Origin: Rhodoblastus acidophilus
Lineage (GTDB): Bacteria; Pseudomonadota; Alphaproteobacteria; Rhizobiales; Beijerinckiaceae
Assembly: GCF_025961575.1 (NCBI RefSeq)
Contig: NZ_JAOQNX010000019.1
Span: forward strand, 1 to 64,000
Length of the DNA stretch: 64,000 nucleotides
Direction: 5' to 3'
In this document: piece after piece, positions 29,327 through 38,348 of the stretch
Layout: every line of letters begins with the position of its first letter
Numbering within the stretch: position 1 is the first letter of the stretch
The notes under the pieces: model-generated
Seen by the model: the letters and a program-made list of their open reading frames with translations, nothing else
What the model was told of the DNA's origin: nothing
Database searches by the model: none
Translations under genes and position numbers: made by a program

Positions 29327-30333
29327 GCGCCGCGCCGCTCTGCGTCACCCAGGGCGACGCTTCGGGAATCGGTCCCGACATCGCCCTGACGCTTTACGCA
29401 CGCGAAGCCGGTCTGCCACCGTTTTTCCTGCTCGCTGACCCAGACTGTTTGCGACGCCGCGCCGCGCTGCTCGGGCTTGATGTCGCCATTGCCGAATGCG
29501 CGCCGGAGCAGGCCGGGGAAATTTTCCAAGCCGCACTGCCCGTCGTTCCCCTTCGCAATCGGGCGCGCGGGACGCCGGGCCAGCCCGATCCCGCTGACGC
29601 CCCCGCGACCGTCGAAGCGATTGAGCACGCCGTCGACTTTCTGCGCGAGGGCCGCGCCCGCGCCATGGTGACCAATCCGATCGCCAAATCCGTGCTCTAC
29701 GCCGCCGGATTTTCGCATCCCGGCCACACCGAATTTTTGGGCGAGCTGGCGGCGCAGAAATTCGGCGAGGCCGCGCGTCCCGTGATGATGATCTGGTCGC
29801 GGGAGCTGGCCGTGGTCCCCGCAACCATCCACATTCCGCTGAGCGCCGTCCCCATCGCCCTGCGCGAAGACGATCTTGTCGAAATCGGCCGGATCGTGGC
29901 CTCGGCGCTCAGCCGCGATTTCGGCGTTTCGAACCCGCGCCTCGCCTTCTGTGGCCTCAATCCGCATGCCGGCGAGGATGGCGCCATGGGCAGCGAAGAC
30001 TCGTTGATCGTCGCCCCGGCCGTATCGCGCCTTGCCGCCGAGGGTTTTGGCGCGATCGGCCCGCTGCCCGCCGACACGATGTTCCACGCCGAAGCGCGGC
30101 AAACCTATGACGTCGCCATCGGCATGTACCACGATCAGGTTCTGATCCCCGCAAAAACCCTGGCGTTCGACACCGGCGTCAATGTCACGCTGGGCCTGCC
30201 GTTCATCCGCACCTCGCCCGATCACGGCACGGCCTTTTCCCTCGCTGGAACCGGCCGCGCCAATACCTCCAGCCTCGCCGAGGCGATTTTGTTGGCGGAC
30301 CGCATGGCGATCGCGCGGACGGCAAACAAATGA
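29323..30333 (+). CDS. pdxA: 4-hydroxythreonine-4-phosphate dehydrogenase
   Basis: NAD-dependent oxidation of 4-phosphohydroxy-L-threonine in vitamin B6 synthesis. Motifs: [27 protein letters not shown] with a metal-ligand histidine, [20 protein letters not shown] and [27 protein letters not shown]. The start is a GTG at 29323 that overlaps the preceding stop (GTGA), which gives [15 protein letters not shown]; the open frame before it belongs to the upstream gene. The 336 residues are normal. A four-base overlap with rsmA follows. Confidence 0.94.
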   Translation: MSAAPLCVTQGDASGIGPDIALTLYAREAGLPPFFLLADPDCLRRRAALLGLDVAIAECAPEQAGEIFQAALPVVPLRNRARGTPGQPDPADAPATVEAIEHAVDFLREGRARAMVTNPIAKSVLYAAGFSHPGHTEFLGELAAQKFGEAARPVMMIWSRELAVVPATIHIPLSAVPIALREDDLVEIGRIVASALSRDFGVSNPRLAFCGLNPHAGEDGAMGSEDSLIVAPAVSRLAAEGFGAIGPLPADTMFHAEARQTYDVAIGMYHDQVLIPAKTLAFDTGVNVTLGLPFIRTSPDHGTAFSLAGTGRANTSSLAEAILLADRMAIARTANK

Positions 30334-31193
30334 GCGACGGCCTGCCGCCCCTGCGCGAGGTCGTCGCGAAATACGAGCTGAACGCCAAAAAATCGCTCGG
30401 CCAGAATTTTCTTTTCGACCTCAACCTCACCGGCCGCATCGCCCGCGCCGCCGGCGCATCGGACGAGGCGACTTTTCTAGAGATCGGACCCGGACCGGGC
30501 GGTTTGACGCGCGCCTTGCTCGCTCATGGTGCGAAAAAAGTGATCGCCGTGGAGCGCGACGACCGTTGTCTCGCCGCGCTGGAAGAAGTCGCCGCCGCCT
30601 ATCCCGGCCGCCTCAAACTTGTTCCTGGCGACGCGCTGGCGCTCGATTATCCCGCCTTTCTCGCGGAACAGGGGGTGACAGGCCCGGCGCGCATCTGCGC
30701 CAACCTGCCCTACAATATTGGCACGCAATTGCTGGTCGGCTGGCTCACGCAGAAGCAGTGGCCGCCGTTCTATGACCGCATGGTCCTGATGTTCCAGCGC
30801 GAAGTGGCGGAGCGCATCGTCGCCGGCCCGCAAAAGCGGGCCGATTACGGCCGCCTGGGCGTGCTCGCCAATTGGCGCTGCGAAACCAAGATTTTGTTCG
30901 ATGTGCCGCCGGCCGCCTTCACCCCGCCGCCAAAGGTGACGTCGTCGGTGGTGGAGCTGCGACCTCGCGCAAAACTGCTGGAATGCGATGCGGCGGCGCT
31001 GGAGCGGGTGACCGCCGCCGCCTTCGGGCAGCGCCGCAAAATGCTGCGACAAGCGCTCAAGGGGTTGGGCGTAGATCCGCTCGCGCTTTTGGAAGCCGCC
31101 GGCATCGAACCGACCCGCCGCGCCGAAGAGATTTCGGTGGAAGGTTTTGTTGCCCTGGCGTGCGCCCTGTCCGCTTCGCTCGCCATCCAGTAG
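30330..31193 (+). CDS. rsmA: 16S rRNA (adenine(1518)-N6/adenine(1519)-N6) dimethyltransferase
   Basis: KsgA/RsmA dimethylates two adjacent adenines in helix 45 of 16S rRNA late in 30S assembly. The S-adenosylmethionine motif [17 protein letters not shown], the acidic loop AVERDDRCL, and the catalytic [15 protein letters not shown] are present, plus a helical C-terminal domain. The 287 residues are normal. It overlaps pdxA by four bases, so the whole lptF-rsmA run is tightly packed. Its TAG stop codon is also the first triplet of a family A repeat that follows at once. Confidence 0.95.
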   Translation: MSDGLPPLREVVAKYELNAKKSLGQNFLFDLNLTGRIARAAGASDEATFLEIGPGPGGLTRALLAHGAKKVIAVERDDRCLAALEEVAAAYPGRLKLVPGDALALDYPAFLAEQGVTGPARICANLPYNIGTQLLVGWLTQKQWPPFYDRMVLMFQREVAERIVAGPQKRADYGRLGVLANWRCETKILFDVPPAAFTPPPKVTSSVVELRPRAKLLECDAAALERVTAAAFGQRRKMLRQALKGLGVDPLALLEAAGIEPTRRAEEISVEGFVALACALSASLAIQ

Positions 31194-31265
31194 CCCTCAT
31201 CCTGAGGAAGCCGCGAAGCGGCTGCTGAGCTTGTCGAAGCATCGAAGGACGAAGGCGGGCCACGA
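31192..31265 (+). repeat. Family A intergenic palindromic repeat after rsmA
   Basis: AGCCCTCATCCTGAGGAAGC, then a hairpin CCGC-gaa-GCGG, and TGTCGAAGCATCGAAGGACG. This is the longer variant of the same family as 2842-2900. It begins inside the rsmA stop codon. Nothing else is seen before the rpsI terminator. Confidence 0.75.
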
Positions 31266-31341
31266 ATTTGTCAGCAGCCCAACTGTCCAGCGGAGACGCT
31301 GTATCTCAGATCGCGGTCGAGCCCTGATCGGCTACCAAACG

Positions 31342-31368
31342 AAAACGGCGGGCCAGAGGCCCGCCGCC
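31342..31368 (-). terminator. Rho-independent terminator of the rplM-rpsI operon
   Basis: On the minus strand GGCGGGCC-tct-GGCCCGCC is followed by GTTTTCG, about 25 bases after the rpsI stop. Confidence 0.85.
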
Positions 31369-31393
31369 AAAACTCCAGAAGGGTTGAGAAAAC

Positions 31394-31873
31394 TCAGCGC
31401 TTCGAGAACTGGAAGCTTCTGCGCGCCTTGCGCTTGCCGTACTTCTTGCGCTCGACGACGCGGGAGTCGCGGGTGAGGAAACCGGCCTTCTTCAGCGCCG
31501 GACGCAGACCGGGCTCGTAATGGGTCAGCGCCTTGGACAGGCCGTGGCGCACCGCGCCCGCCTGACCGGACAGGCCGCCGCCGGCGACCGTCACCAGAAT
31601 GTCGAACTGGCCGTCACGCGCGGAGACGCCGAGCGGCTGGCGCACGATCATCTGCAGCACCGGGCGGGCGAAATACACGCCGAGTTCGCGGCCGTTGACG
31701 GTGATCTTGCCGGAGCCGGGCTTGACCCAGACGCGGGCGACGGCGTTCTTGCGCTTGCCGGTGGCATAGGCGCGGCCGAGCTTGTCCAGCTTCTGCACAT
31801 GGACGGGCGCTTCCGGCGCGGGAGCGGAAGTCGCGGCCTTCAGGTCCTGCAGGGAGGAGAGGGTCTCGCTCAT
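31394..31873 (-). CDS. rpsI: 30S ribosomal protein S9
   Basis: Component of the small-subunit head; its C-terminal tail reaches the P-site tRNA. Family motifs [52 protein letters not shown] and the basic tail [18 protein letters not shown] are all present. The 159-residue length includes an alphaproteobacterial N-terminal extension (about 35 residues, rich in Ala/Pro). It follows rplM with two bases between them; the pair is the usual operon. Confidence 0.97.
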   Translation of the reverse strand: MSETLSSLQDLKAATSAPAPEAPVHVQKLDKLGRAYATGKRKNAVARVWVKPGSGKITVNGRELGVYFARPVLQMIVRQPLGVSARDGQFDILVTVAGGGLSGQAGAVRHGLSKALTHYEPGLRPALKKAGFLTRDSRVVERKKYGKRKARRSFQFSKR

Positions 31874-31875
31874 GG

Positions 31876-32346
31876 TCAGTCTTTCCGGCTGTTCTTGGTG
31901 TTCATGGCGGCGACGTCGAGAACCGTCGGGTTCTGGGCCGCATGGGGGTGTTCAGCGCCCTTGTAGACGCGCAGGTTGCCGAGCTGCTTGCGGCCGAGCG
32001 GACCCTCGGGGAGCATGCGCTGCACGGCCTTCTCGACGATGCGCTCAGGGAAACGACCCTCAAGAATGAACTTGGCGGAGCGCTCCTTGATGCCGCCCGG
32101 AAAACCGGTGTGGTGGTGATAAACCTTCTGGTCGCGCTTGCGGCCAGTCAGGACCACCTTGTCGGCGTTGATGACGATGATGTTGTCGCCGTCATCCATG
32201 TGGGGGGTGAAGGTCGCCTTGTGCTTGCCGCGAAGGCGCAGCGCGATGATCGAGGCGAGGCGGCCGACAACGAGCCCCTTGGCGTCGATCAGCACCCATT
32301 TCTTCTCGATTTCGGCGGCCTTGGCCGAATAGGTCTTGCCGTACAT
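31876..32346 (-). CDS. rplM: 50S ribosomal protein L13
   Basis: Early-assembling large-subunit protein. The motifs [50 protein letters not shown] and [20 protein letters not shown] are unmistakable. The 156 residues are normal. It is the first gene of the rplM-rpsI operon; the promoter must lie in the 160 bases upstream, where the inverted repeat at 32475-32488 is found. Confidence 0.97.
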   Translation of the reverse strand: MYGKTYSAKAAEIEKKWVLIDAKGLVVGRLASIIALRLRGKHKATFTPHMDDGDNIIVINADKVVLTGRKRDQKVYHHHTGFPGGIKERSAKFILEGRFPERIVEKAVQRMLPEGPLGRKQLGNLRVYKGAEHPHAAQNPTVLDVAAMNTKNSRKD

Positions 32347-32474
32347 GTCTCTTTTCCGTTGCAGCGCGGGTCAAAAAAACCCGGCGGGAGGATGCGGGTT
32401 TTTAGGGACGCATCGCCCCGTTGTCAACGCGTTTCGCGCGGGAATACACGAAAAAGCAGGCGTTTCACGAGAAT

Positions 32475-32488
32475 GGTATCATAATACC
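32475..32488. promoter_or_regulatory. GGTATCATAATACC inverted repeat, possible operator
   Basis: A 5-base perfect inverted repeat (GGTAT/ATACC) with a 4-base spacer in AT-rich DNA between rplM and the thioesterase gene. It could be a regulator binding site for rplM or a relic of another promoter. No regulator is assigned. Confidence 0.35.
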
Positions 32489-32506
32489 GCTATCATGCCC
32501 TCGTTC

Positions 32507-32950
32507 TCATCGCGGTGGGATCGAGTAGGTCCCAACGGCATGGGCGACCGGCTCGTCATCGAAGCCGTCAGGACCTTGGGCGAACAAGGTCGCCTCGCCG
32601 ACCGCCAGCCTCTTGCCGAGCTTTAACAAGGAAATCTCAGCTAAAACATCGCCATGCGGCGGCTTTCTGAGAAAGTTGATGTTGAGATTGGTGGTCACCG
32701 CCAAGGCCACGGGTCCGATTTGCGCGAGAATCGCCACGTAAATTCCGACGTCGGCGAGCATGAACATCGCCGGCCCCGACACGGTGCCGCCCGGCCGCAG
32801 ATGGCGCTCGTCCGAATGCAGCCGCAGCCGCGCGCTCATCGGCCCGACCGATTCGACGCTGACCATGCGCCCGCCGTGGCGCAATTGCGGGAATTCGGCT
32901 TCAAGAAAGGCCTCGACTTCGGCCAGCGACATTTTTGGATCGGCGCGCAT
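32507..32950 (-). CDS. PaaI-family hotdog thioesterase
   Basis: Predicted acyl-CoA thioesterase with a single hotdog domain. The helix region LRPGGTVSGPAMFMLADVGI followed by YVAIL corresponds to the conserved GGxxxxxxDxxxxxA helix of PaaI enzymes, and TTNLNINFLRKPPHGDVLAE is the typical second strand pair. I start it at MRADPKMSLAEVEAF (147 residues). The open frame further upstream encodes an unconserved basic stretch that overlaps the terminator of the ABC gene. The substrate cannot be inferred. Confidence 0.85.
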   Translation of the reverse strand: MRADPKMSLAEVEAFLEAEFPQLRHGGRMVSVESVGPMSARLRLHSDERHLRPGGTVSGPAMFMLADVGIYVAILAQIGPVALAVTTNLNINFLRKPPHGDVLAEISLLKLGKRLAVGEATLFAQGPDGFDDEPVAHAVGTYSIPPR

Positions 32951-33036
32951 CTCACTATCCAGGTTGAACGCGAGACAGGATAGGGCGCCGGCGCGGCCGC
33001 GAAAACAACCAGGGCGGACAAGCGCCGCCCCGAACA

Positions 33037-33068
33037 GAAAAAGCCCGACCATTGTTCGTGGCCGGGCT
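33037..33068 (-). terminator. Rho-independent terminator of the ABC exporter gene
   Basis: Minus-strand hairpin AGCCCGGCCA / TGGTCGGGCT followed by TTTTT, 28 bases after the ABC gene stop. Confidence 0.88.
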
Positions 33069-33095
33069 GCAGCGACTAGACGTGACGGCTTGGCG

Positions 33096-34907
33096 TCACT
33101 CCGCCGCGGCCTCGGCGATGCTGGCGAGCGCCGCGCTTTCGAACTGGGTTTTGTACAGCAGGGCATAAACCCCGCCTTTCGCCAGAAGGTCATCCTGACG
33201 ACCGGTCTCGATCACCCGGCCGCCCTCGATCACGCAGATGCGCTCGGCATTGGCGACGGTGCTGAGACGATGGGCGATGACCAAAGTGGTGCGGCCCGCG
33301 CACAGGCGCCTGAGCGCCTCCTGAACCGCGCGCTCGGATTCGGTGTCGAGCGCCGAGGTCGCCTCGTCGAGCAGGATCAGCGGGGCGTTTTTGAGGAAGG
33401 CGCGGGCAATGGAAATGCGCTGGCGCTGGCCGCCCGACAATTGCATGCCGTGTTCGCCGACCGGCGAATCGTAGCCACGTTCGAAGCCGACAATGAAGTC
33501 ATGGGCGAAGGCGGCCTTGGCGGCGGCCTCGACCTCTTCCCGGCTGGCGCCCGGCCGGCCATAGGCGATGTTTTCGAACACCGAGCCCTTGAACAAAAAC
33601 GTGTCCTGGCCGACGTAGCTGATCTGGCTGCGCAGCGAATGGCGGGTGTGCTGGCAAATGTCCTGACCGTCGATCAGGATCCGTCCCGCTGTCGGCTCGT
33701 AGAAGCGCAGCAGCATGGCCATGGTGGTGGTCTTGCCGCCGCCGGAGCGGCCGACCAGGGCGGTGGTTTCCCCGGGCTCGGCGATAAAGTTGATCTTGTT
33801 CAGAACCATTTCGCCGGCGCGATAGGCGAACTCCACATCCTGGAACTCGACCCTGCCCTGCGTCACGGTCAGCTCGGGCGTGCCCGGCTCTTCCTTCTCT
33901 GGCTCCTTCAGATCGAGGAATTCGTAAAGCATCTGCACGCCCATCAGCGAGGTCGCGAGGTCGACCTGGAGGCGGGCGATGCGCTTGGCCGGTTCGGTCG
34001 CAAGCAGCAGCGCGGTGATGAAGGCGAAGAAATTGCCTGGCTCCGAGCCGGAATAGATCACGCGATAGCCGCCGTAAACAACGACGGCGGCGATGGCCAT
34101 GCCGGCAAAAGTCTCCATTAGCGGGCTGGAGCGCGACTGCACGCGCGCCAGCTTGTTGGCGGCGGCCTCGAAACTGCGGATCGACGTCTGCTGGCGCTCG
34201 CGCATGAAAGGCTCGAGCGTGTAGGACTTGACCACGCGAATGCCCTGCGAGGTCTCCTGCAGGCTTTCCAGGATCGCCTGGAAGCCTGAGAATTCCGTCA
34301 TCATGACCTTCTTGGCCTTGGCGCCAAGTTTGCGGACGCCGATAATGGCGCCGGGCATGATCACGATCGCCAGCAGCGCCAGCACCGGGTCCTGCTGGAG
34401 CATGGCGAAGGTCAGGCCGACCGTGGTGAGAATGTCGCGGCCCAGCGCCGTGATCAGCATGTTGAGCGTGCCGCTCGCCGCATTGGATATAAAGGCCTGG
34501 CGCGCGATGAATTCGGTGGAGTGGCTGCGGTTGTAAAAGGAAATGTCCAGCGCCAGCATCTTGTCGAAAATGCGCGACTGGATTTCCGCGACAATATTGT
34601 TGGCGACCTTGGTCAGCACCACCGCCTGTCCATAGGTGGCGAATCCCTTGGTCACGTAGATGGCGACAATGGCGCCGCCGATCGCCCACATGGCCTCGAT
34701 CGACCGGTCGACGAAAATCCGGTCGATGATGTCCTTCATGATATAGGCGGAGAGCGTGGTGCAGGCGGCGATCACACCCATCATGGCGAAGGCGATCACA
34801 TAGGCCTTGACGTGCTTACGGCCTTGTTCGCGCAACAGCCGTTCGATCAGATGCAACTGACCGGCGGTGAACCACTTCTTCGCCAATTTCTCAGAGAGCC
34901 AGGACAA
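33096..34907 (-). CDS. MsbA-like ABC exporter (fused permease and ATPase)
   Basis: A homodimeric ABC exporter that probably flips a lipid or exports a hydrophobic compound. Six membrane helices span about 30-320. The nucleotide-binding domain has Walker A GRSGGGKTTTMAML, the Q-loop SYVGQDTFLF, signature LSGGQRQRISIARA, Walker B LILLDEATSALD and the switch histidine in VIAHRLSTV. MsbA/lipid A flippase is the closest functional guess given length (603) and domain order, but many alphaproteobacterial paralogues exist. It has its own downstream terminator. Confidence 0.9.
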   Translation of the reverse strand: MSWLSEKLAKKWFTAGQLHLIERLLREQGRKHVKAYVIAFAMMGVIAACTTLSAYIMKDIIDRIFVDRSIEAMWAIGGAIVAIYVTKGFATYGQAVVLTKVANNIVAEIQSRIFDKMLALDISFYNRSHSTEFIARQAFISNAASGTLNMLITALGRDILTTVGLTFAMLQQDPVLALLAIVIMPGAIIGVRKLGAKAKKVMMTEFSGFQAILESLQETSQGIRVVKSYTLEPFMRERQQTSIRSFEAAANKLARVQSRSSPLMETFAGMAIAAVVVYGGYRVIYSGSEPGNFFAFITALLLATEPAKRIARLQVDLATSLMGVQMLYEFLDLKEPEKEEPGTPELTVTQGRVEFQDVEFAYRAGEMVLNKINFIAEPGETTALVGRSGGGKTTTMAMLLRFYEPTAGRILIDGQDICQHTRHSLRSQISYVGQDTFLFKGSVFENIAYGRPGASREEVEAAAKAAFAHDFIVGFERGYDSPVGEHGMQLSGGQRQRISIARAFLKNAPLILLDEATSALDTESERAVQEALRRLCAGRTTLVIAHRLSTVANAERICVIEGGRVIETGRQDDLLAKGGVYALLYKTQFESAALASIAEAAAE

Positions 34908-35033
34908 TTAACTTTTTCCGGAGGCCTTGGACCATCTCCTCCACGCTCCGGCCGCGGGCGCGGGGAAAAATCGGCTCGCCTTGTGAGCTTTAACGGCGGC
35001 GCTGTCAATGCGGGGGATTTTTCCCTTTTGACT

Positions 35034-35840
35034 TCAATGACCTGACCGAAAGACGATCTGGAAAACCGAGGCGGCCAGCTCCAGAACGATCAGCACGACG
35101 ATCGCCGCCTCCATGAGGCTGGAGCGGTCGGCGTCGATCAGGTCGGCCAGGGCTCGGGCGGTTTCGACGATCACGTCCAGCTTGCGTTGCAGCGTTTGGG
35201 CGCGCTCCTTCAGCTCATATTCGTCCTCGAGGCGCGCATAGAGGCGCTCCAGGTCGGGCCGGTCCCAGAGCACGTCAGGCTTTTCCTCCACCGCAACGCG
35301 CCCGGAGACGCGGTGCTGGACGCCGAGCGCCTTGCCGATCAGCCGGAGCAGGTCGCGCCGCCCGCGTCCCGGCCGCCCATGCCGGGCCAGGCTGTGGGCC
35401 AGCGGCTCGATCTCATCGAACACGCCGCTCACCTCGCGCTCGTCACGGCCCAGCGCGACGCTCTTGGCCAGGGCGTCGGCAAAGACGAGAAACCGCGCGT
35501 CCGAGAGGTCTTTTAAGCCGATGGCTCCGCCCGGGGCGATGCGATCCTCCGCGCCATCGAGCACGAGCTGCGCGGTTTCGTCCTCCTTCAGCAGGCGGGC
35601 GCCGACGATCCGATCCCTCAGCTTGGCGATGACGTCGTCTTCCTCCAGCGGGCTCAGGCCGACGAGGACGGCGACGCCATAACGATACAGCGACACCCGG
35701 CCGGACGGGCCAACATGGAAGGCGAGCGGGGTCAGAGAAATGGTGTCGGTCCGCTCCAGGCCCGCGAGGTCGATGCGGTCGCCGAGAAGCAGCGCACGCG
35801 CGGTCAGTTTGGTCGGGGGGAGAGGCGGCGGCTGGTTCAT
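35034..35840 (-). CDS. RMD1/DUF155-family protein
   Basis: Member of the RMD1/YagE (DUF155) family, known in yeast mitochondria and widespread in bacteria, of unclear biochemical role. The N-terminal half contains YRYGVAVLVGLSPLEEDDVI; the core has DALAKSVALGRDEREVSGVF and KPDVLWDRPDLERLYARLED. A coiled-coil-like helix precedes one C-terminal membrane segment (AAIVVLIVLELAASVFQIVF). The 268 residues match. A signal peptide is absent, so it is probably tail-anchored in the inner membrane. Confidence 0.85.
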   Translation of the reverse strand: MNQPPPLPPTKLTARALLLGDRIDLAGLERTDTISLTPLAFHVGPSGRVSLYRYGVAVLVGLSPLEEDDVIAKLRDRIVGARLLKEDETAQLVLDGAEDRIAPGGAIGLKDLSDARFLVFADALAKSVALGRDEREVSGVFDEIEPLAHSLARHGRPGRGRRDLLRLIGKALGVQHRVSGRVAVEEKPDVLWDRPDLERLYARLEDEYELKERAQTLQRKLDVIVETARALADLIDADRSSLMEAAIVVLIVLELAASVFQIVFRSGH

Positions 35841-35873
35841 GACAGGTCTGTAACGCCAGAGTGTGACAATCCG

Positions 35874-36254
35874 CTAAATCCCACGCTCGCGCGCGCCGAA
35901 GCTCAGGCGCAGCGTCAAGGGCCGGCCGGCGATCGCGCCGCCCAGGGACTCGGTGATGCGCAAGGGCAGGCAGCGGTTGAGCTGCGCCGCGAAGGCGTCG
36001 AGCGCCATCTGCTTGTCGGCTTCTCCCGCCGGCAGCCGCGAGAATGTAATGTGCGGCCGGCCGATGGGAGCGCCATCGCGCCGCAGGCTGAACCGCAATG
36101 TGATCTCGCCCGTCAGAGCCGTCCCGGCCCCCGCCGCGGCCGGCTGCGCCAGGCAGGCGCGGAGCTGCTCGCCCAGCGCGCGCAGCGTCCCGGCCGGCTC
36201 GGCGGATGCGGGCCCATTCAAGCAAAGCAAAGCGAGCGACACGGCGACGCGCAT
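35874..36254 (-). CDS. Small exported protein, TonB C-terminal-like
   Basis: A 126-residue protein with a signal peptide (cleavage near PASA-EP, residue 19). The mature part LTGEITLRFSLRRDGAPIGR with later LNRCLPLRITESLGGAIAGR and PLTLRLSF resembles the beta-alpha-beta fold of the TonB/TolA C-terminal domain, in which one strand-helix unit contacts envelope partners. Two cysteines (C34 and the one in LNRCLP) could pair. No enzymatic residues are evident. It sits between the RMD1 gene and sixA on the same strand. Confidence 0.65.
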   Translation of the reverse strand: MRVAVSLALLCLNGPASAEPAGTLRALGEQLRACLAQPAAAGAGTALTGEITLRFSLRRDGAPIGRPHITFSRLPAGEADKQMALDAFAAQLNRCLPLRITESLGGAIAGRPLTLRLSFGARERGI

Positions 36255-36341
36255 CAGCGGCGGTTTCCATTCCGACCTTCAAGCCGGCAGTAAAGGCCTG
36301 AAACGCGCGCGCTGCAAGGGCCTGGCACAGGCCCTCGCGGT

Positions 36342-36848
36342 CTAATCTTTCAGCTCCCGCGGCGTGACGAAGCCCGTCAGTTTTCCGCAGCCCAGCTCCA
36401 ATCGCGTCCAGGGGCGGTCCACCTCGAATTGCGCGAGCGCCCCGGTTGGATAGCTCTCCGCCATGCGGCGGGCCGGTTCGTCGCCGCGAGTCGCGCAAAG
36501 CAGCAGCGCGAAATCGTGAAGTCCGGGATTGTGGCCAATCACCAGCAGGCGCTCGGCTTGCTCTGGCGCTGCGCGGAGAATGTCCAGAATCGCATCCGGC
36601 GCGGCGTGGTACAGCGCCGGCAGGGTTTCCGCCGGCGCGTCCAGCTCAAGAGCCGCCAGCGTCTCCTGTGCGCGCTTGGCGCTGGAGACCAGGATGGCGT
36701 CGAATCGGATCGACCGCGCCTTGAAGAATTTGCGCAAGAGCGCGCCGGCCTTGCGCCCGCGCTTGGCCAGCGGGCGATCGTGGTCGGAGAGATCCGGCTC
36801 GTCCCACGACGATTTGGCGTGGCGGAGCAAATAGAGCTGTCGGGTCAT
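36342..36848 (-). CDS. sixA: SixA-type histidine phosphatase
   Basis: Histidine phosphatase superfamily member like SixA, which dephosphorylates phosphohistidine proteins. The catalytic LLRHAKSSWD (RHG variant), the SSAKRAQETL loop and the second histidine in VIGHNPGLHDFALLL are present. The 168-residue length fits SixA. The start MTRQLYLLRHAKSSW at 36848 directly precedes the catalytic strand; the upstream open frame is discarded because it runs into the nor promoter region. Confidence 0.9.
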   Translation of the reverse strand: MTRQLYLLRHAKSSWDEPDLSDHDRPLAKRGRKAGALLRKFFKARSIRFDAILVSSAKRAQETLAALELDAPAETLPALYHAAPDAILDILRAAPEQAERLLVIGHNPGLHDFALLLCATRGDEPARRMAESYPTGALAQFEVDRPWTRLELGCGKLTGFVTPRELKD

Positions 36849-36918
36849 GGCGCGCCCATTATGCGCCATGGCCCCAGCAAGGGGAACCGCGCCAAAAATT
36901 CCACTTTCCCGCCGCAAC

Positions 36919-36932
36919 TTGCGCGTGGGCAA
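36919..36932 (+). promoter_or_regulatory. Possible NnrR/Dnr-type operator before norE
   Basis: TTGCGCGTGGGCAA fits the TTG-N8-CAA pattern bound by the FNR/DNR/NnrR family and carries the TTGCG half-site typical of NnrR. It is 36 bases upstream of norE. A matching site (TTGCGCGCCGACAA) lies between nnrS and the Crp/Fnr gene. Confidence 0.5.
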
Positions 36933-36967
36933 CGTTCGCTGCGACCGTCTGCCGCATCACAGGCGGC

Positions 36968-37549
36968 ATGAACGCCGCCACCACCCAAACCGCCGACGCG
37001 CCCGCCGAATGGGGGCCGCTGTCCGCCCTGCCCGGCCACCCGCTGATGTGGGTGCTGATCGCCTCGGAACTCGCCGTGTTCGGCCTCGCCCTGCTCGGCT
37101 ATGCCGGCGCGCGCGCACAAAACCCGCTGGCCTTCGCGCTGGAGCAGGATTCGCTGAACCGACTCGCCGGCGTCGCCAATACGGCGCTTTTGCTCACCAG
37201 CGGCTATTTCGCCGCGCGCGCCAACCAGGCCGCGCATGCGGGAGACGCCACCCGAACCCGCTTGTGGCTCGCGGCCGCCAGCGCGCTCGGCCTCGGCTTT
37301 TTGGTCGTCAAGGGTTTTGAGTACGCCGGCGAATTTGCGGCCGGGCACGACATCGACTCCTCGCCCTTCTTTACTCTCTACTTCCTGGTGACCGGCTTTC
37401 ACGCCCTGCATGTCGTGCTCGGCCTGATCATTCTCGGCATCGTCGGCCGCCTCGCCACCAAAACCGCCGTCGAGACCGGAACCGCCTTCTGGCACATGGT
37501 CGACCTGATCTGGCTGGTGGTCTTCCCCGTCTTCTACCTGATGCGGTGA
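36968..37549 (+). CDS. norE: NorE, cytochrome c oxidase subunit III-like
   Basis: Five-helix membrane protein related to subunit III of haem-copper oxidases; in denitrifiers NorE supports full nitric oxide reductase activity. Hydrophobic segments are near 27-45, 70-83, 98-115, 135-160 and 170-193. The conserved subunit-III residues LASELAVFG, EYAGEF and GFHALHVVLGLI are visible. The first 14 residues are variable. It opens the norEFCBQD operon, with norF 3 bases after its stop. The likely NnrR box lies just upstream. Confidence 0.88.
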   Translation: MNAATTQTADAPAEWGPLSALPGHPLMWVLIASELAVFGLALLGYAGARAQNPLAFALEQDSLNRLAGVANTALLLTSGYFAARANQAAHAGDATRTRLWLAAASALGLGFLVVKGFEYAGEFAAGHDIDSSPFFTLYFLVTGFHALHVVLGLIILGIVGRLATKTAVETGTAFWHMVDLIWLVVFPVFYLMR

Positions 37550-37552
37550 GCC

Positions 37553-37858
37553 ATGAGCGTGACAACTTCCCGCCTCACCCGAGCCTTTATCCTATTGATA
37601 ACGCTCTCTTTAGTGCTCGCCGTCGCGGCGGATGCGCATGCGAGCGCCTTCTGGCTCGTCGTGGTCGTCCTCGCCGCCGCGCTGAAAACCCGCATCGTGC
37701 TCGCCCGCTATCTCGGCCTCGACGCCGCGCCTGCGGCTCTGACCGGCTTCTTCGCCGTGACCTTTCTCGTGCTGGCCCTGGTCGCCGGTTCGATCCTCGT
37801 CTTTCCGACGCCGCAACAGCCGCTGCGCGCGGAAAACCACAGCTCGTCGCAACATTAG
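37553..37858 (+). CDS. norF: NorF-like small membrane protein
   Basis: A 101-residue protein with three hydrophobic helices, a subunit-IV-like partner of NorE. The segment VVVLAAALKTRIVLARYLGL followed by the third helix FFAVTFLVLALVAGSILVF matches NorF/cytochrome oxidase subunit IV. Assignment rests mainly on this pattern and position between norE and norC. The start follows norE almost immediately, so it is co-translated in the same transcript. Confidence 0.75.
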   Translation: MSVTTSRLTRAFILLITLSLVLAVAADAHASAFWLVVVVLAAALKTRIVLARYLGLDAAPAALTGFFAVTFLVLALVAGSILVFPTPQQPLRAENHSSSQH

Positions 37859-37877
37859 GAGCACCGGGAGCAAATGA

Positions 37878-38333
37878 ATGAGTGAAGTCCTGACCAAATC
37901 AACAGCCCGAAATATTTTTTATGGCGGGTCCCTGTTCTTCTTCGTGATTTTTGTCGGACTGACGGCGCACAGCCGCCATTACATTCTGACAAAAGGCACG
38001 GATAACGCGGGGCTGACGGAATCCGTCGAGCGCGGCAAGCGCGTCTGGGAGCGCAACGCCTGCTTCGACTGCCACACGCTGCACGGCGAAGGCGCCCGTT
38101 TCGCGCCAGAGGTCGGCGACGTGTTCCGCCGCTGGGGCGGCGAGAAGGACCCGGCCGGCGCGCATCAGATGATCAAGGACTGGATGAAGGCCCAGCCCTC
38201 GGGCGCGCAGGGTCGCCGCCAGATGCCGCAATTCAATCTGACCGAAGCCCAGCTCGACGATCTCGCCGACTACCTCGCCTGGGTTTCCCGCACCAACACG
38301 CAGGGGTGGCCGCCGCGCCCCAAGGCCAACTGA
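37878..38333 (+). CDS. norC: Nitric oxide reductase cytochrome c subunit
   Basis: Membrane-anchored c-type cytochrome that delivers electrons to NorB for reduction of NO to N2O. One N-terminal helix (about 13-30) anchors it. CFDCH (C62, C65, H66) binds haem c, and QMPQF contains the likely axial methionine. HGEGARFAPEVGDVFRRWGG is a NorC hallmark. Length 151 is normal. It is followed 15 bases later by norB, whose Shine-Dalgarno sequence overlaps this gap. Confidence 0.95.
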   Translation: MSEVLTKSTARNIFYGGSLFFFVIFVGLTAHSRHYILTKGTDNAGLTESVERGKRVWERNACFDCHTLHGEGARFAPEVGDVFRRWGGEKDPAGAHQMIKDWMKAQPSGAQGRRQMPQFNLTEAQLDDLADYLAWVSRTNTQGWPPRPKAN

Positions 38334-38348
38334 ATCAGGAGGGTATTG

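Noticed and set aside
36968-37549. norE as a true cytochrome oxidase subunit III
   Set aside because: There are no oxidase subunit I/II genes nearby, and it heads a norFCBQD run, so the NO reductase accessory role is preferred.
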